Shown piece by piece: positions 43,837-53,280 of a DNA stretch of 64,000 nt (within the stretch, counting starts at the first letter, position 1; every line of letters starts with the position of its first letter). The stretch is from Ensifer adhaerens (GTDB taxonomy: Bacteria > Pseudomonadota > Alphaproteobacteria > Rhizobiales > Rhizobiaceae). The stretch spans positions 940,501 to 1,004,500 of the forward strand of contig NZ_CP083350.1 in assembly GCF_020035535.1 (NCBI RefSeq). Direction: 5' to 3'. The position numbers and the translations under genes were made by a program. A model generated the notes under the pieces. That model did not search any database and was not told the origin of the DNA. It was given only the letters and a program-made list of their open reading frames with translations.

Positions 43837-44975
43837 GCCGGCGCATCTCCGTCGACGTCGCGATCATCGGTGGCGGCCTGGTGGGCAGTTCCGCAGCGCT
43901 TGCCATGCGCAAGGCCGGGCTTTCGGTTGCATTGCTCGACAAGGGTTATTGCGGCGCCCAGGCGAGCGGCGTGAACTATGGCGGTGTGCGCCGGCAGGGC
44001 AGGCCCCCCGAACAATTGCCGCTGTCGCAGCGCGCACACCGCATCTGGCCGCAACTGAAGGCGATGATCGGCATCGATGCCGAATACATGCGCTCCGGTC
44101 ACCTGAAGCTCGCGCGCACGGAAAAGGATTTCGCCAAGCTCGAAGCCTATGCCGAGACGGTCAGGGACTATGGGTTGGGGCTTGAACTCGTAGCCGGTTC
44201 GGCGTTGGCGCGCCGGTTCCCCTGGCTTTCCGCCCAGGCGGTCGGCGCGTCGCTCTGCCCCGATGACGGCCATGCCAATCCGCGTCTCGTTGCGCCAGCC
44301 TTCGCGCGGGCGGCCGAGCGCGCCGGCGTGACGGTGTTGGAACTGACGCCGGTGCGTGACGTCGCGGCGACCGGGAACGGTTTCGAGATCCTCGCCGGCG
44401 ACGGCATCGAAATCCGCTGCCGACTACTGGTCAACAGTGCCGGCGCCTGGTCCGATGGCTTTGCCGCTCGCTTCGGCGAAATCGTGCCGCTCACTCGGAT
44501 CTACCCGTCGATGGTGGTGACCGAGCCGCTTCCGCTGCGGCTGCCTGTCAGCATGGGCGAGCAGGGCGGCAGCTTCTATGGCCGGCAGGTGGCACGCGGC
44601 AATTATGTCATGGGTGGTGGCCGCGGCCTGCCGCTCGGCGATCCCGACTACTCGCGCCCGTCGGTGACCGCTGCGTCCTCCGTCATGCAGCGCGCCTTCA
44701 TGCTCTTTCCGCATCTGGCAGAGGCCCAGGTCATCCGCTTCTGGTCTGGCACAGAGGCGGAAATGCCCGACGGTAACCCGGTGGTCGGCCCGAGCGAAAC
44801 GACATCAGGTCTCTTCCACGCTTTCGGCTTTTGCGGCGCCGGGTTTCAGACCGCGCCCGCTGTCGGTGAAGTGCTCGCAGAACTCGTCACCGAGGGGCGC
44901 AGCACCACGCCGATCGACGCCTTTTCCATTGGCCGCTTCCACAAGGTGGCGGTCGAAACTGCAGCCTCGTTGTAA
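43833..44975 (+). CDS. FAD-dependent subunit B of an opine-oxidase-like dehydrogenase (DAO family)
   Basis: 380 residues of the DAO fold: DVAIIGGGLVGSSAALAMRKAGLSVALLD near the start and FGFCGAGFQTAPAVGEVLAELV near the end. This is the likely substrate-oxidising subunit (OoxB/HcnC/SoxB-like), acting on an N-substituted amino acid or similar amine. The frame continues upstream inside subunit A, but the ATGA overlap and the family N-terminus fix the start. Confidence 0.92.
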   Translation: MSRRISVDVAIIGGGLVGSSAALAMRKAGLSVALLDKGYCGAQASGVNYGGVRRQGRPPEQLPLSQRAHRIWPQLKAMIGIDAEYMRSGHLKLARTEKDFAKLEAYAETVRDYGLGLELVAGSALARRFPWLSAQAVGASLCPDDGHANPRLVAPAFARAAERAGVTVLELTPVRDVAATGNGFEILAGDGIEIRCRLLVNSAGAWSDGFAARFGEIVPLTRIYPSMVVTEPLPLRLPVSMGEQGGSFYGRQVARGNYVMGGGRGLPLGDPDYSRPSVTAASSVMQRAFMLFPHLAEAQVIRFWSGTEAEMPDGNPVVGPSETTSGLFHAFGFCGAGFQTAPAVGEVLAELVTEGRSTTPIDAFSIGRFHKVAVETAASL

Positions 44976-44992
44976 ACAGAAAGGGGAATACC

Positions 44993-46048
44993 ATGATCGA
45001 CCAACGGCTTACCAAAACCACGGCCCTCGCGCTTTTGGCCTTCGTCCTGCAGCAGAATGCTGCCTCGGCGGAAACCAAGACGCTCTATATCGGCATGAAC
45101 GGCGGCAATTTCGAACGCGCCTATACCGAACACGTGCTGCCGCCATTCGAGAAGGCGAACGACGTCAAGGTTGTCGTCGTGCCCGGCACCTCCGCCGATA
45201 TCCTCGCCAAGGCGACCGCTGCCAAGGACAATCCGCAGATGCATGTCATGCTGCTCGATGACGGCGTGATGGTGCGGGCGATCGGCGGCGGTCTTTGCCA
45301 GAAGGTTGCGGCCGATCCGGTTCTTGACCAGATCCAGCCGGCCGCCCGCCTGAAGGATGACATGGCGATCGGCGTCGACATGGGCATGACCGGGCTTGCC
45401 TATAACAAGAAGCTTTTCGACGAAAAGGGCTGGCCGGCGCCGACCTCGTGGATGGACATGGCCGACCCGAAGTTTGAAAACGCCGTGGTCTTCCAGTCGG
45501 CTTCCGCCTCGAGCTTCGGCCTGCACGCCTTCCTGATGTTCAACCGCATCCAGGGCGGCGATGAGACCAATGTCGAGCCGGGCTTCGAGAAATTCTCCGA
45601 CTCGATCGGCAAGAACGTCATCGAGTTCATCCCGAGCTCGGCGAAGATCTCCGAGATGGTACAGACTGGCGAAGCCGCGATCTTCCCGCTGACGCCGACG
45701 GCCGTCAACAACCTCAAGGACAAGGGCATTCCGGTGGAATACGCCCAGCCGAAGGAAGGCTCCGTCGTGCTCGCCGTCACCGAATGCGTGATTGCCAACA
45801 ACAGCGAACCGGAGCTCAGCCAGAAGCTCGCCCACTATCTGCTTTCGGCCGAGGCGCAGAGCCTGGCGCTCGATCACGGCAACATCATTCCGTCCAACGT
45901 CAACGCCAAGGCCGGCACGGATGCGGCGAACGCGAAGCTCGCAACCTTCAAGACAAACATGCAGACTGCCAAGGTCCTCGACTGGGACGCGATCAACCAG
46001 AACCGGCAGGAATGGAACAAGCGCTGGAACCGCATGATCGAAAGGTAA
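44993..46048 (+). CDS. ABC transporter substrate-binding protein (PotD/opine type)
   Basis: 351 residues with a signal peptide (1-26, ending NAASA). TKTLYIGMNGGNFERAYTEHVLPPFEK and GVDMGMTGLAYNKKLFDEKGWPAPTSWMDM match solute-binding family 1/PotD-like proteins. AAAGGGG precedes the ATG. It comes last, not first, in the operon. The ligand is probably a small amine, opine or betaine-like compound; unproven. Confidence 0.93.
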   Translation: MIDQRLTKTTALALLAFVLQQNAASAETKTLYIGMNGGNFERAYTEHVLPPFEKANDVKVVVVPGTSADILAKATAAKDNPQMHVMLLDDGVMVRAIGGGLCQKVAADPVLDQIQPAARLKDDMAIGVDMGMTGLAYNKKLFDEKGWPAPTSWMDMADPKFENAVVFQSASASSFGLHAFLMFNRIQGGDETNVEPGFEKFSDSIGKNVIEFIPSSAKISEMVQTGEAAIFPLTPTAVNNLKDKGIPVEYAQPKEGSVVLAVTECVIANNSEPELSQKLAHYLLSAEAQSLALDHGNIIPSNVNAKAGTDAANAKLATFKTNMQTAKVLDWDAINQNRQEWNKRWNRMIER

Positions 46049-46075
46049 GCGTGAGCTAACCTATCTGTTCTATGC

Positions 46076-46102
46076 ACGCCCCCGTGGGCACCATGGGGGC
46101 GT
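46076..46102. terminator. terminator-like hairpin between the ABC operon and the PBP gene
   Basis: ACGCCCCC and GGGGGCGT form a perfect 8-bp stem; TGG-GCA-CCA inside can extend it across one G-T pair. It lies 27 bases after the stop and between convergent genes. No T run follows. Confidence 0.65.
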
Positions 46103-46122
46103 GATACGTTTGGGGCTTCGTG

Positions 46123-47859
46123 TCAAAGCGCGCCGTCGATCGCAGAACTGTTCTGCTCGCCCTTGTTCGTCGAAGATGGAAAAAGCTGCGAGCCGAAGGC
46201 GCCCTGGCTGCTGATCTCAGGGAAGCTGACATCGGCGATATCGAAATCGGGCATCAGCGCGAGCATCGGCAGGATGCGTTCGAAGACGGCGCCGCCAAGC
46301 GGCGTGGCGTTCCAGCCCGACGTTCGGAAGCCATAGGTCTCCTTCAGGCCCCTCGGTTCGTCGAGCAGGGTGAGCAGAAGGTAGCGCGGATTGTCCACGG
46401 GGACGATGCCCATGAAGGACGTGATGTTGAGTTCCTTGGAATAGCGACCGCCGACCACCTTTTCGGCCGTGCCGGTCTTGCCGCCGATAAAGTACCCTTT
46501 GACTTCCGCCTTCTTTGCCGAGCCGGTCTTGGCGTTGAGCCGCAGCAGATAGCGGAGCGCCTCGCCGGTTTCCGGCTTGATCAGATCGCGCGCGATGATG
46601 CGATCGTCCAGCGGCGCGCCCTTGATCAGGGTCGGCCGGATGAGACGCCCGCCGTTGACGAGCGCGGCGACCGCGATGCTCGCCTGAAGCGGCGTGACGG
46701 CAATTCCGTGGCCGTAGGAGACGGTTGCGGTATCGATCTCGCCCCAGCGTCGCGGCAATTGCGGATGGGCGCTCTCCGGCAATTCGGTCGTCAGCCGCGA
46801 CATCTGCCCGAAGCGTGTCAGGAACGCCCGCAGGTTTTCCGGTCCGACAGCAATCGCCATCTTCGCCATCGAAATGTTTGAGGAGAAGATGAAGGCCTCC
46901 GGCAGCGTCAGTGGCCGATACTGGCCGCGATAGTCGTTGATGCGGAAGCGACCGAAGGCGAGCGGCTTGCTGGCGTCGACGACGGAGCGAAGCGTGAACT
47001 GTCCGGAATCGAGCGCCATCGCCGTCGTCAGGGCCTTGAAGGTTGAGCCCATCTCGAACGTGGCGGCGGCAATGCGGTTGATGCGGTCTGGCTTCAGCGC
47101 GTCGACCGGCAGGTTCGGGTCGAAATCCGGATAGGAAGCCAGCGCCAGGATCTCGCCATTGGTGACATCGAGCACCAGGCCGGCTCCGGCCTTGGCGCTG
47201 AACTTGGCGATCGCCTTGCGAAGTTCGGTCTCTAGCGCATGCTGGATGCGGATGTCGAGCGTCGTGTTCACTGGCTCGAGAGTGCGATGGGAGAGATCCA
47301 TGCCGCTTTGGCGCAGGACCTCCAAGCCCTGGCCCTCGATCCAGCGCTCGATGCCGGCGATGCCGATATTGTCGATATCGACAGTGCCGAGCACGTGGGC
47401 GGCGAGCGAGCCGTTCGGATAGAAGCGCTGCTTCTCGCGCTGGAAACCTACGGCCGGAATGCCGGCATTCCACACCGCCTGTTCCTGCGCTGGCGTCACC
47501 TGGCGCTTGATCCAGGCAAAGGCCGCGCCGCTCTTCAGCCGACGATAAAGGTCGCGCCCGTCGATATCAGGAAAGATCTCGGTCAGCTTCTCGACCGCCT
47601 CGTCGACGTCGACGATCAGCCGGGGCTCCGCATAGAGCCCGGAACTCGGAACGTCGATTGCGAGCAGGTTGCCGTTCCGGTCGAGGATCGACGGCCGGCC
47701 GAGCGATGGCGGCGGCGGTATGTATCCCGTCCGCTCATAGTCGGCGACGCCAAGCTGCACGAGGCGCGCCAGCATGAGGCCGAAGACGAGCGCGAAGGCG
47801 CCGATGACGAGGAGAAGACGGCCGCGGGGATCCGGCCGGGGCTGAACCTGACGTGCCAT
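46123..47859 (-). CDS. FtsI/PBP2-like D,D-transpeptidase (class B PBP)
   Basis: 578 residues. One N-terminal membrane helix (about 14-36), a PBP dimerisation domain, then the transpeptidase with S272-T-F-K275, S326-S-N328 and K461-T-G-T. It cross-links peptidoglycan. It is not in the division/cell-wall (dcw) cluster, so it is probably an extra paralogue of the essential FtsI. It lies one base after the PBP1A-like gene and forms an operon with it. Confidence 0.94.
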   Translation of the reverse strand: MARQVQPRPDPRGRLLLVIGAFALVFGLMLARLVQLGVADYERTGYIPPPPSLGRPSILDRNGNLLAIDVPSSGLYAEPRLIVDVDEAVEKLTEIFPDIDGRDLYRRLKSGAAFAWIKRQVTPAQEQAVWNAGIPAVGFQREKQRFYPNGSLAAHVLGTVDIDNIGIAGIERWIEGQGLEVLRQSGMDLSHRTLEPVNTTLDIRIQHALETELRKAIAKFSAKAGAGLVLDVTNGEILALASYPDFDPNLPVDALKPDRINRIAAATFEMGSTFKALTTAMALDSGQFTLRSVVDASKPLAFGRFRINDYRGQYRPLTLPEAFIFSSNISMAKMAIAVGPENLRAFLTRFGQMSRLTTELPESAHPQLPRRWGEIDTATVSYGHGIAVTPLQASIAVAALVNGGRLIRPTLIKGAPLDDRIIARDLIKPETGEALRYLLRLNAKTGSAKKAEVKGYFIGGKTGTAEKVVGGRYSKELNITSFMGIVPVDNPRYLLLTLLDEPRGLKETYGFRTSGWNATPLGGAVFERILPMLALMPDFDIADVSFPEISSQGAFGSQLFPSSTNKGEQNSSAIDGAL

Positions 47860-47860
47860 A

Positions 47861-50308
47861 TCAGTAGAGCCCGTTGCCGCTGGTCAGGAGCTTTTCGCGC
47901 AGTTCCGGCGACAGGTCTGCATCGGCGGTGGCCGATGTACTTGCCGTCTCGAACCCGTCGATGACGGGGCATCCACCGGCGCAGGGCGCAGTTCCCGGCT
48001 TGAAGGCTTCGAGAATGGCGCCGGGCGTGCCCTCCGGTACAGGCTGGCCGCTCTTCCTGTCGATCGCCTCCACCGTCATGCCGGACGGCGCATGGAAATC
48101 CGCCGCCGGGCGTCCTTGAAGCGCCACTTTCATGAAATCGATGAAGATGGGTGCCGCCAGGCCCCCGCCGGTTTCGCCATTGCCCATCGGCTTCGGTGTG
48201 TCGTAGCCGAGAAAAACGCCGGTCACGATGTTTGGCGTGAAGCCGACGAACCACACGTCCTTCTCGTCATTGGTGGTGCCGGTCTTGCCGGCGATCGGCA
48301 CGCCGAGCTGGCTGACATTGCGCGCGGTCCCCCGTTCGACCACTCCACGCAGCATGGAGGTCACCTGATACGCAGTCATCGGATCAAGCACATAGTCGCG
48401 ATCGTCGACCGGCATAGGTTCTTCCTGGCCGCTCCAGCTGGAAGCGTTGCAATCGTCGCAGCGGCGCTGGTCGTGGCGGAAGATGGTGCGGCCATATCGG
48501 TCCTGGATGCGATCGACCATCGAGGGCGTGACTGCCTTGCCGCCATTGGCGATGACCGCATAGGCCGAAACCAGCCGCAGCAACGTCGTCTCGCCGGCGC
48601 CGAGAGACATCGGCAGATAGGGTTTGAGCGTGTCATAGATGCCGAAGCGCTTGCCGTAGTCGGCGACGAGATCCATGCCGAGATGACGGGCGAGGCGCAC
48701 CGTCATCAGGTTGCGGCTGTTTTCCAGCCCGACGCGCAAGGTGGACGGGCCGCTGAAGCGGCCATCATAGTTCTTCGGCTTCCAGGTCCGCCCCGCACCG
48801 TCGGAAAGGGCGATTGGCGCATCCATCACCAGGGTCGTCGGCGCGTAACCATTGTCGAGCGCAGCGGCATAGACGAAGGGTTTGAACGACGAGCCGGGCT
48901 GTCGATAGGCCTGGGTTGCGCGGTTGAATTCCGACTGCGCATAGGAAAAGCCGCCGGCGACCGCGAGCACCCGGCCCGTGTTCGGGTCCATGGAAACGAG
49001 GGCGCCCTGAACGAGCGGCGGTTGCCGCAAGACATAGCCGTCTTCCTGCTTTTCTACATAGATGACATCACCGGGCGAAAGGACGCCGTCGATCCCGGCG
49101 GCGCAGTTTCGCTTTCCCTTGACCGAGCGGCAAAGCGCCCAGGCCTGGCGTCCAAGGCTTGCTGTCTCTGCCGGCGTGGTCCCGTTAGGCGCGGCGCCCT
49201 CCGGCCGGAGACCGATCTCTACGTCCGCGTTTCCTGCGGCAAGCACCACGCCCAGCCGCCATTCCGGCACGTCGGCAAGCGGCCGGAGCTTGGTAAGTGC
49301 GGTCGCCCAATCCTTGGTTGAAGGGAGCCTTGTGACCGGGCCGCGATAGCCCTTCGCCTGGTCATAGGCGACGAGGCCCTTGCGCAGAGCCTTCATTGCG
49401 GCCTCTTGCAGCCGCGGATCGAGCGTCGTGCGCACCGAAAAGCCGGCGGTGTAAAGTGCTGCCTCGCCATACTGGGCATTGAGCTGGCGGCGGATCTCTT
49501 CGGTGAAGTAGTCCGCCGCAGCAACTGCGGGCGAGGGTGTGCGCGGGTTGGCGTCGAGTGGGGTGGCGGCCGCCTTGGCAGCGGTCGCAGTATCGATGAA
49601 GCCGTTCTGTCGCATCTGGCCGATGACCCAGTTGCGTCGGCTGATTGCCCGCTCCGCCTGGCGATCCGGATCATAATTGTTCGGAGCCTTCGGCAAGGCC
49701 GCGAGGAAGGCGGCCTCCGAAACCGAGAGCTCGCCGACCGGCTTGTCGAAATAGGTGAGGGCCGCCTGCGCCACGCCATAGGCGCCGCGCCCGAGATAGA
49801 TGTCGTTGAGGTAAAGTTCGAGGATACGGTCCTTGGAATAGGTCTGGTCGATCCGCAACGAGAGGATCGCTTCGCGCAGCTTCCGTTCCACCGTGCGGTC
49901 GGAAGACAAAAGGAAGTTCTTGGCGATCTGCTGCGTGATCGTCGAGCCGCCGATCATGCGGCGGCCGGAACCGTAATTGGCGAGATTGGCGAGCAGCGCC
50001 GTGCCGATGCTTGTGACGTCAATGCCGGGATGGACGTAGAAATTCTTGTCCTCGGCCGAAAGGAAGGCTTGGCGGATGCGTGCGGGGATTGCGCCGATCG
50101 GCAGGAACAGCCGGCGTTCGCGCGCGAGCTCGCCGACCATGGTGCCGTCGCCGGCATAAAGGCGGGTGGTGACGGCCGGTTCCCAATTCGCGAGCGTGCG
50201 GTGGTCCGGCAAGTGGCGCGTCAGTGCCGCGACCACCGTAGCTGCGGCGAGTGCAACGACGGTCGCGAGATTGAGGCATGTGCCAAGCAGATTTGCGATG
50301 AACTTCAT
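47861..50308 (-). CDS. PBP1A-like bifunctional glycosyltransferase/transpeptidase (class A PBP)
   Basis: 815 residues. An N-terminal membrane helix (about 8-30), the GT51 domain with E86 (AEDKNFYVHPG) and later GGSTITQQIAKN, a linker with an OB-like insert, then the transpeptidase with GSSFKPFVYAAAL, SRN and KTGTTND. Polymerises and cross-links peptidoglycan. The start is set at MKFIANLLG; 40 more open codons upstream look non-coding. It is divergent from an AmpR-like regulator. Confidence 0.94.
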   Translation of the reverse strand: MKFIANLLGTCLNLATVVALAAATVVAALTRHLPDHRTLANWEPAVTTRLYAGDGTMVGELARERRLFLPIGAIPARIRQAFLSAEDKNFYVHPGIDVTSIGTALLANLANYGSGRRMIGGSTITQQIAKNFLLSSDRTVERKLREAILSLRIDQTYSKDRILELYLNDIYLGRGAYGVAQAALTYFDKPVGELSVSEAAFLAALPKAPNNYDPDRQAERAISRRNWVIGQMRQNGFIDTATAAKAAATPLDANPRTPSPAVAAADYFTEEIRRQLNAQYGEAALYTAGFSVRTTLDPRLQEAAMKALRKGLVAYDQAKGYRGPVTRLPSTKDWATALTKLRPLADVPEWRLGVVLAAGNADVEIGLRPEGAAPNGTTPAETASLGRQAWALCRSVKGKRNCAAGIDGVLSPGDVIYVEKQEDGYVLRQPPLVQGALVSMDPNTGRVLAVAGGFSYAQSEFNRATQAYRQPGSSFKPFVYAAALDNGYAPTTLVMDAPIALSDGAGRTWKPKNYDGRFSGPSTLRVGLENSRNLMTVRLARHLGMDLVADYGKRFGIYDTLKPYLPMSLGAGETTLLRLVSAYAVIANGGKAVTPSMVDRIQDRYGRTIFRHDQRRCDDCNASSWSGQEEPMPVDDRDYVLDPMTAYQVTSMLRGVVERGTARNVSQLGVPIAGKTGTTNDEKDVWFVGFTPNIVTGVFLGYDTPKPMGNGETGGGLAAPIFIDFMKVALQGRPAADFHAPSGMTVEAIDRKSGQPVPEGTPGAILEAFKPGTAPCAGGCPVIDGFETASTSATADADLSPELREKLLTSGNGLY

Positions 50309-50628
50309 AGTGAGTGGAACGGACCTCTGGGGCAAAGGACTGCCGTCCGGAGCGCGGATGTTCGCGCGACCGCGGCCTGTCTGGAGCGATGTTTCAGGGT
50401 GCACCGGCATCCGGGATGTCGGCAGCAACGAAGATGCGAGCGGGCGCTACGGCCAGGCGAAACGGCGCATGGGATCGATCCCCGTAAGCGGCGCGATCAG
50501 CCGCACCTTCCTGCGCTGACGCTGCCGAATGGCAGCCCGGTCAGCCGATGGAGTTCACCGTAAAGGGATTGTGCTGGAGCAACAAACCACGTTTATTTGC
50601 GAGACCCATTAGATGAGTTAGGGCATTC
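50309..50628. other. 320-bp divergent gap between PBP1A and AmpR-like genes
   Basis: GC-rich on the PBP side with no clear promoter. A hyphenated dyad sits near the regulator (50579-50600). A short stem (GGCAG-CGC type) around 50520-50535 is probably incidental. No gene was seen. Confidence 0.45.
50579..50600. promoter_or_regulatory. hyphenated dyad, possible AmpR-type operator
   Basis: GCAA-C-AAAC, then CAC, then GTTT-AT-TTGC: both arms read GCAA(n)AAAC toward the centre, with one extra base in the right arm. It ends 28 bp before the regulator start, the usual place of a LysR-type site that also serves the divergent gene. Confidence 0.5.
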
Positions 50629-51552
50629 ATGGTCAGGCCATATCTTCCGCTCAATGCGCTGCGTGCCTTCGAGGCGTCAGCGCGGCATTTGAGCTTCACC
50701 CGTGCGGCAATCGAACTCTGCGTGACGCAAGCGGCAGTCAGCCATCAGGTCAAGTTGCTCGAAAGCCGGCTGAACGTCACCCTGTTCAAGCGGTTGCCGC
50801 GTGGGCTGATGATCACCACGGAAGGCGAGGCATTGCTGCCGGTGCTGCGCGATTCCTTCGATCGCATGGCCGACATGCTCGAGCGTTTCGAGGCCGGCCA
50901 TATCCGGGAGGTGCTGATGATTGGCGCCGTCGGCACCTTCGCGGTCGGCTGGCTGTTGCCGCGTCTCGCCGAATTCCAGGCGAAGTACCCGTTTATCGAC
51001 GTCCGGCTTTCGACCAACAACAACCGGGTCGACATGGCTGCGGAAGGCTTGGACTTCGCCATCCGCTTCGGCGGTGGTTCCTGGCACAATACCGAGGCCG
51101 TCAGGCTTTTCGAGGCGCCGCTGTCCGTGCTCTGCATTCCCGAGATTGCCGACCGGTTGAAAACGCCTGCCGACCTCCTGAACGAAACGCTGCTCAGGTC
51201 CTACCGGGCCGATGAATGGGTAAACTGGTTCGAGGCGGCCGGCATGGCCTATCCGGCGCCGTTGCTCAAGGGTGTCGTCTTCGATAGTTCACTGGCGATG
51301 ATGGAGGCGGCAGCGCAAGGCATCGGCGTCGCGCTCGCACCGCCGCTGATGTTTTCGCGGCTGCTGACGAACGGCACGATCCGACAGCCATTCGATGTCC
51401 ACACCTCGATGGGAAGTTACTGGCTGACACGCCTGAAATCACGGCCCGTCACGCCCGCGATGAAGGCGTTTGGCGAGTGGCTGACCGCCGCGGCGGCGCA
51501 GGAGGCGACCGCTTGGCCTCAGTCTCCGGCACGAGAGGCGCTCGCCGGCTGA
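50629..51552 (+). CDS. AmpR-like LysR-family regulator
   Basis: 307 residues. The N-terminus (YLPLNALRAFEASARHLSFTRAA) and many internal stretches (RGLMITTEGEALLPVL, NNRVDMAAEGLDFAIRFGGG, LLRSYRADEWVNWF, VFDSS, GSYWLTRLKSR) follow enterobacterial AmpR closely. AmpR senses muropeptides and UDP-MurNAc-pentapeptide and controls ampC beta-lactamase. Here no beta-lactamase is adjacent; the divergent genes are two PBPs. It probably senses wall fragments and adjusts these PBPs. Confidence 0.9.
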   Translation: MVRPYLPLNALRAFEASARHLSFTRAAIELCVTQAAVSHQVKLLESRLNVTLFKRLPRGLMITTEGEALLPVLRDSFDRMADMLERFEAGHIREVLMIGAVGTFAVGWLLPRLAEFQAKYPFIDVRLSTNNNRVDMAAEGLDFAIRFGGGSWHNTEAVRLFEAPLSVLCIPEIADRLKTPADLLNETLLRSYRADEWVNWFEAAGMAYPAPLLKGVVFDSSLAMMEAAAQGIGVALAPPLMFSRLLTNGTIRQPFDVHTSMGSYWLTRLKSRPVTPAMKAFGEWLTAAAAQEATAWPQSPAREALAG

Positions 51553-51723
51553 AACTGCAGAATTTTTCGCGCCGCGCGAGCAGTTCGTGCAGTCTCCGAA
51601 GTCATACCATCAGCCCAAGAAATTCTAATGCCTGCCCTGAATTCTTGTGATGCCCGTTTTGAGGCCGCCCACGACGCCCTTTCCGGCACCGGCGGTGAAA
51701 TGGCACGGCGCATCCGCGCTCGC

Positions 51724-53268
51724 TCAGGCGTCTTTTGCCGTCGAGTATTCGTACACTGTGCGCCCGGTTTGCGGGTCCACGCCGGCAAGGCTGACTTCGT
51801 AGCCCCAGAGGTGGCGCACGTGGCGCAGCGTCGCGTTGCGGCCGCTCTCTTCGAGCAGGATGCCGCTCTTCACATTGTGCTGCAGTCGAAGATGCCGGTC
51901 CCCCAGCAGATCGACATCCATGACCTGGATATCCGGCTGATTGGCACCGACGTCATAACTGTTGGCAAGGGCCGAGCGAACGGCTGAATAGCCGCGCTCG
52001 TTGTGGATCGCCGCGACCTCGACAAAGCGGTCCGAAGCGCGGTCCGCGAGCTGGAACAGGCGGAACTTTCGCATCACCGCCGGGCTTAGATATTGCAGAA
52101 TGAAGGACTCGTCGCGGTGGTTGGCCCAGGCGTCGCGCAGCGTCTCCATCCAGTCGCCGTTGCCGGCAAAGGAGGGGAACCAGTCGCGGTCTTCGTCGGT
52201 CGGCTCGGTGGCGATCCGCTGAATGTCCTGCATCATCGCGAAGCCAAGCGCATAGGGGTTGATGCCGGGATAGCGCCGGTCGTCGAAATCCGGCTGGAAC
52301 ACGACGTTGGAGTGGCTCTGCAGGAGTTCCAGCATGTGGCCCTCACCAATCCGGCCTTGGTCGTAGAGCCGGTTGATGATGGTGTAGTGGACGAAGGTGG
52401 CGCAGCCCTCGTTCATGACTTTCGTCTGGCGCTGCGGATAGAAATATTGCGCGATGACCCGGACGATCCGGAGCAGCTCCCGTTGCCACGGCTCCAGGAT
52501 CAGGCTGTGTTTCTCTAGGAAATAGAGCAGGTTCTCTTCCGGCAGGTTGAGCACCTTCTTGCGTTCGGATGCGTCTCTTTCGGCTTCGGCCGGGTCATGG
52601 CTTTCGGCCGTCTGCGGCAGCGTCCGCCAGAGATCGCTATAGGTCTGTTCCTCGTATTCCAGCCGTTCCCGCGCCCGCTCCCGAACCTTTTCGGAGGAGA
52701 GCCGCGGCGGACGCCGATAGCGGAATACGCCCTGGTCCATCAGCGCGTGGGCGGAATCGAGGATCGCCTCGACGGCGGCGGTGCCGTGCCGCTCCTCGCA
52801 TTTGCTCACATATTTCTTGGCAAAATCCATGTAGCTGAGGATCGCACCGGCATCCGTCCATTGGCGGAAGAGGTAGTTGTTCTTGAAGAAATGATTGTGC
52901 CCGAAAGCTGCATGGGCCGTGACCAGAGCCTGCATCGCCATGGTGTTTTCTTCCATGAGATAGGTGATGCAGGGATTGGAATTGATCACCAGCTCGTAGG
53001 CGAGGCCCCGGTGCCCCTTGCGATAGTGGTGCTCCTCATAGGCAAAGCGCTTGCCGAAGGACCAGTGCTGGTACATCAGCGGCATGCCGACGGAGGAGTA
53101 CGCATCGAGCATCTGCTCGGAGGTGATGATCTCCAGCTGGTTCGGGTAGACGCTGAGGCCCATTTCCTCGAGCGCGACCGTCTCGATCGCGTCGTAGGCC
53201 CGGGAGAGGGTCGCGAAGTTCCAGTCCGAGCCCTGGAACAGGAGGCCTGAAGTCGCACGTCGAGCCAT
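51724..53268 (-). CDS. spoVR: SpoVR/YcgB-family protein
   Basis: 514 residues of the SpoVR family: LSVYPNQLEIITSEQMLDAY, HWSFGKRFAYEEHHYRKGHRGLAYELVINSNPCITYLMEENTM, and FVHYTIINRLYDQGRIGEGHMLELLQSH. Its function is not settled; it occurs with PrkA and YeaH in many proteobacteria and is linked to stress and stationary phase. Third gene of that operon, 12 bases after yeaH. Confidence 0.95.
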   Translation of the reverse strand: MARRATSGLLFQGSDWNFATLSRAYDAIETVALEEMGLSVYPNQLEIITSEQMLDAYSSVGMPLMYQHWSFGKRFAYEEHHYRKGHRGLAYELVINSNPCITYLMEENTMAMQALVTAHAAFGHNHFFKNNYLFRQWTDAGAILSYMDFAKKYVSKCEERHGTAAVEAILDSAHALMDQGVFRYRRPPRLSSEKVRERARERLEYEEQTYSDLWRTLPQTAESHDPAEAERDASERKKVLNLPEENLLYFLEKHSLILEPWQRELLRIVRVIAQYFYPQRQTKVMNEGCATFVHYTIINRLYDQGRIGEGHMLELLQSHSNVVFQPDFDDRRYPGINPYALGFAMMQDIQRIATEPTDEDRDWFPSFAGNGDWMETLRDAWANHRDESFILQYLSPAVMRKFRLFQLADRASDRFVEVAAIHNERGYSAVRSALANSYDVGANQPDIQVMDVDLLGDRHLRLQHNVKSGILLEESGRNATLRHVRHLWGYEVSLAGVDPQTGRTVYEYSTAKDA

Positions 53269-53280
53269 CCGGTCGTCCCC

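Noticed and set aside
48092..49321. 409-codon open frame antisense to the PBP1A-like gene
   Set aside because: Shadow of a gene with complete transpeptidase motifs.
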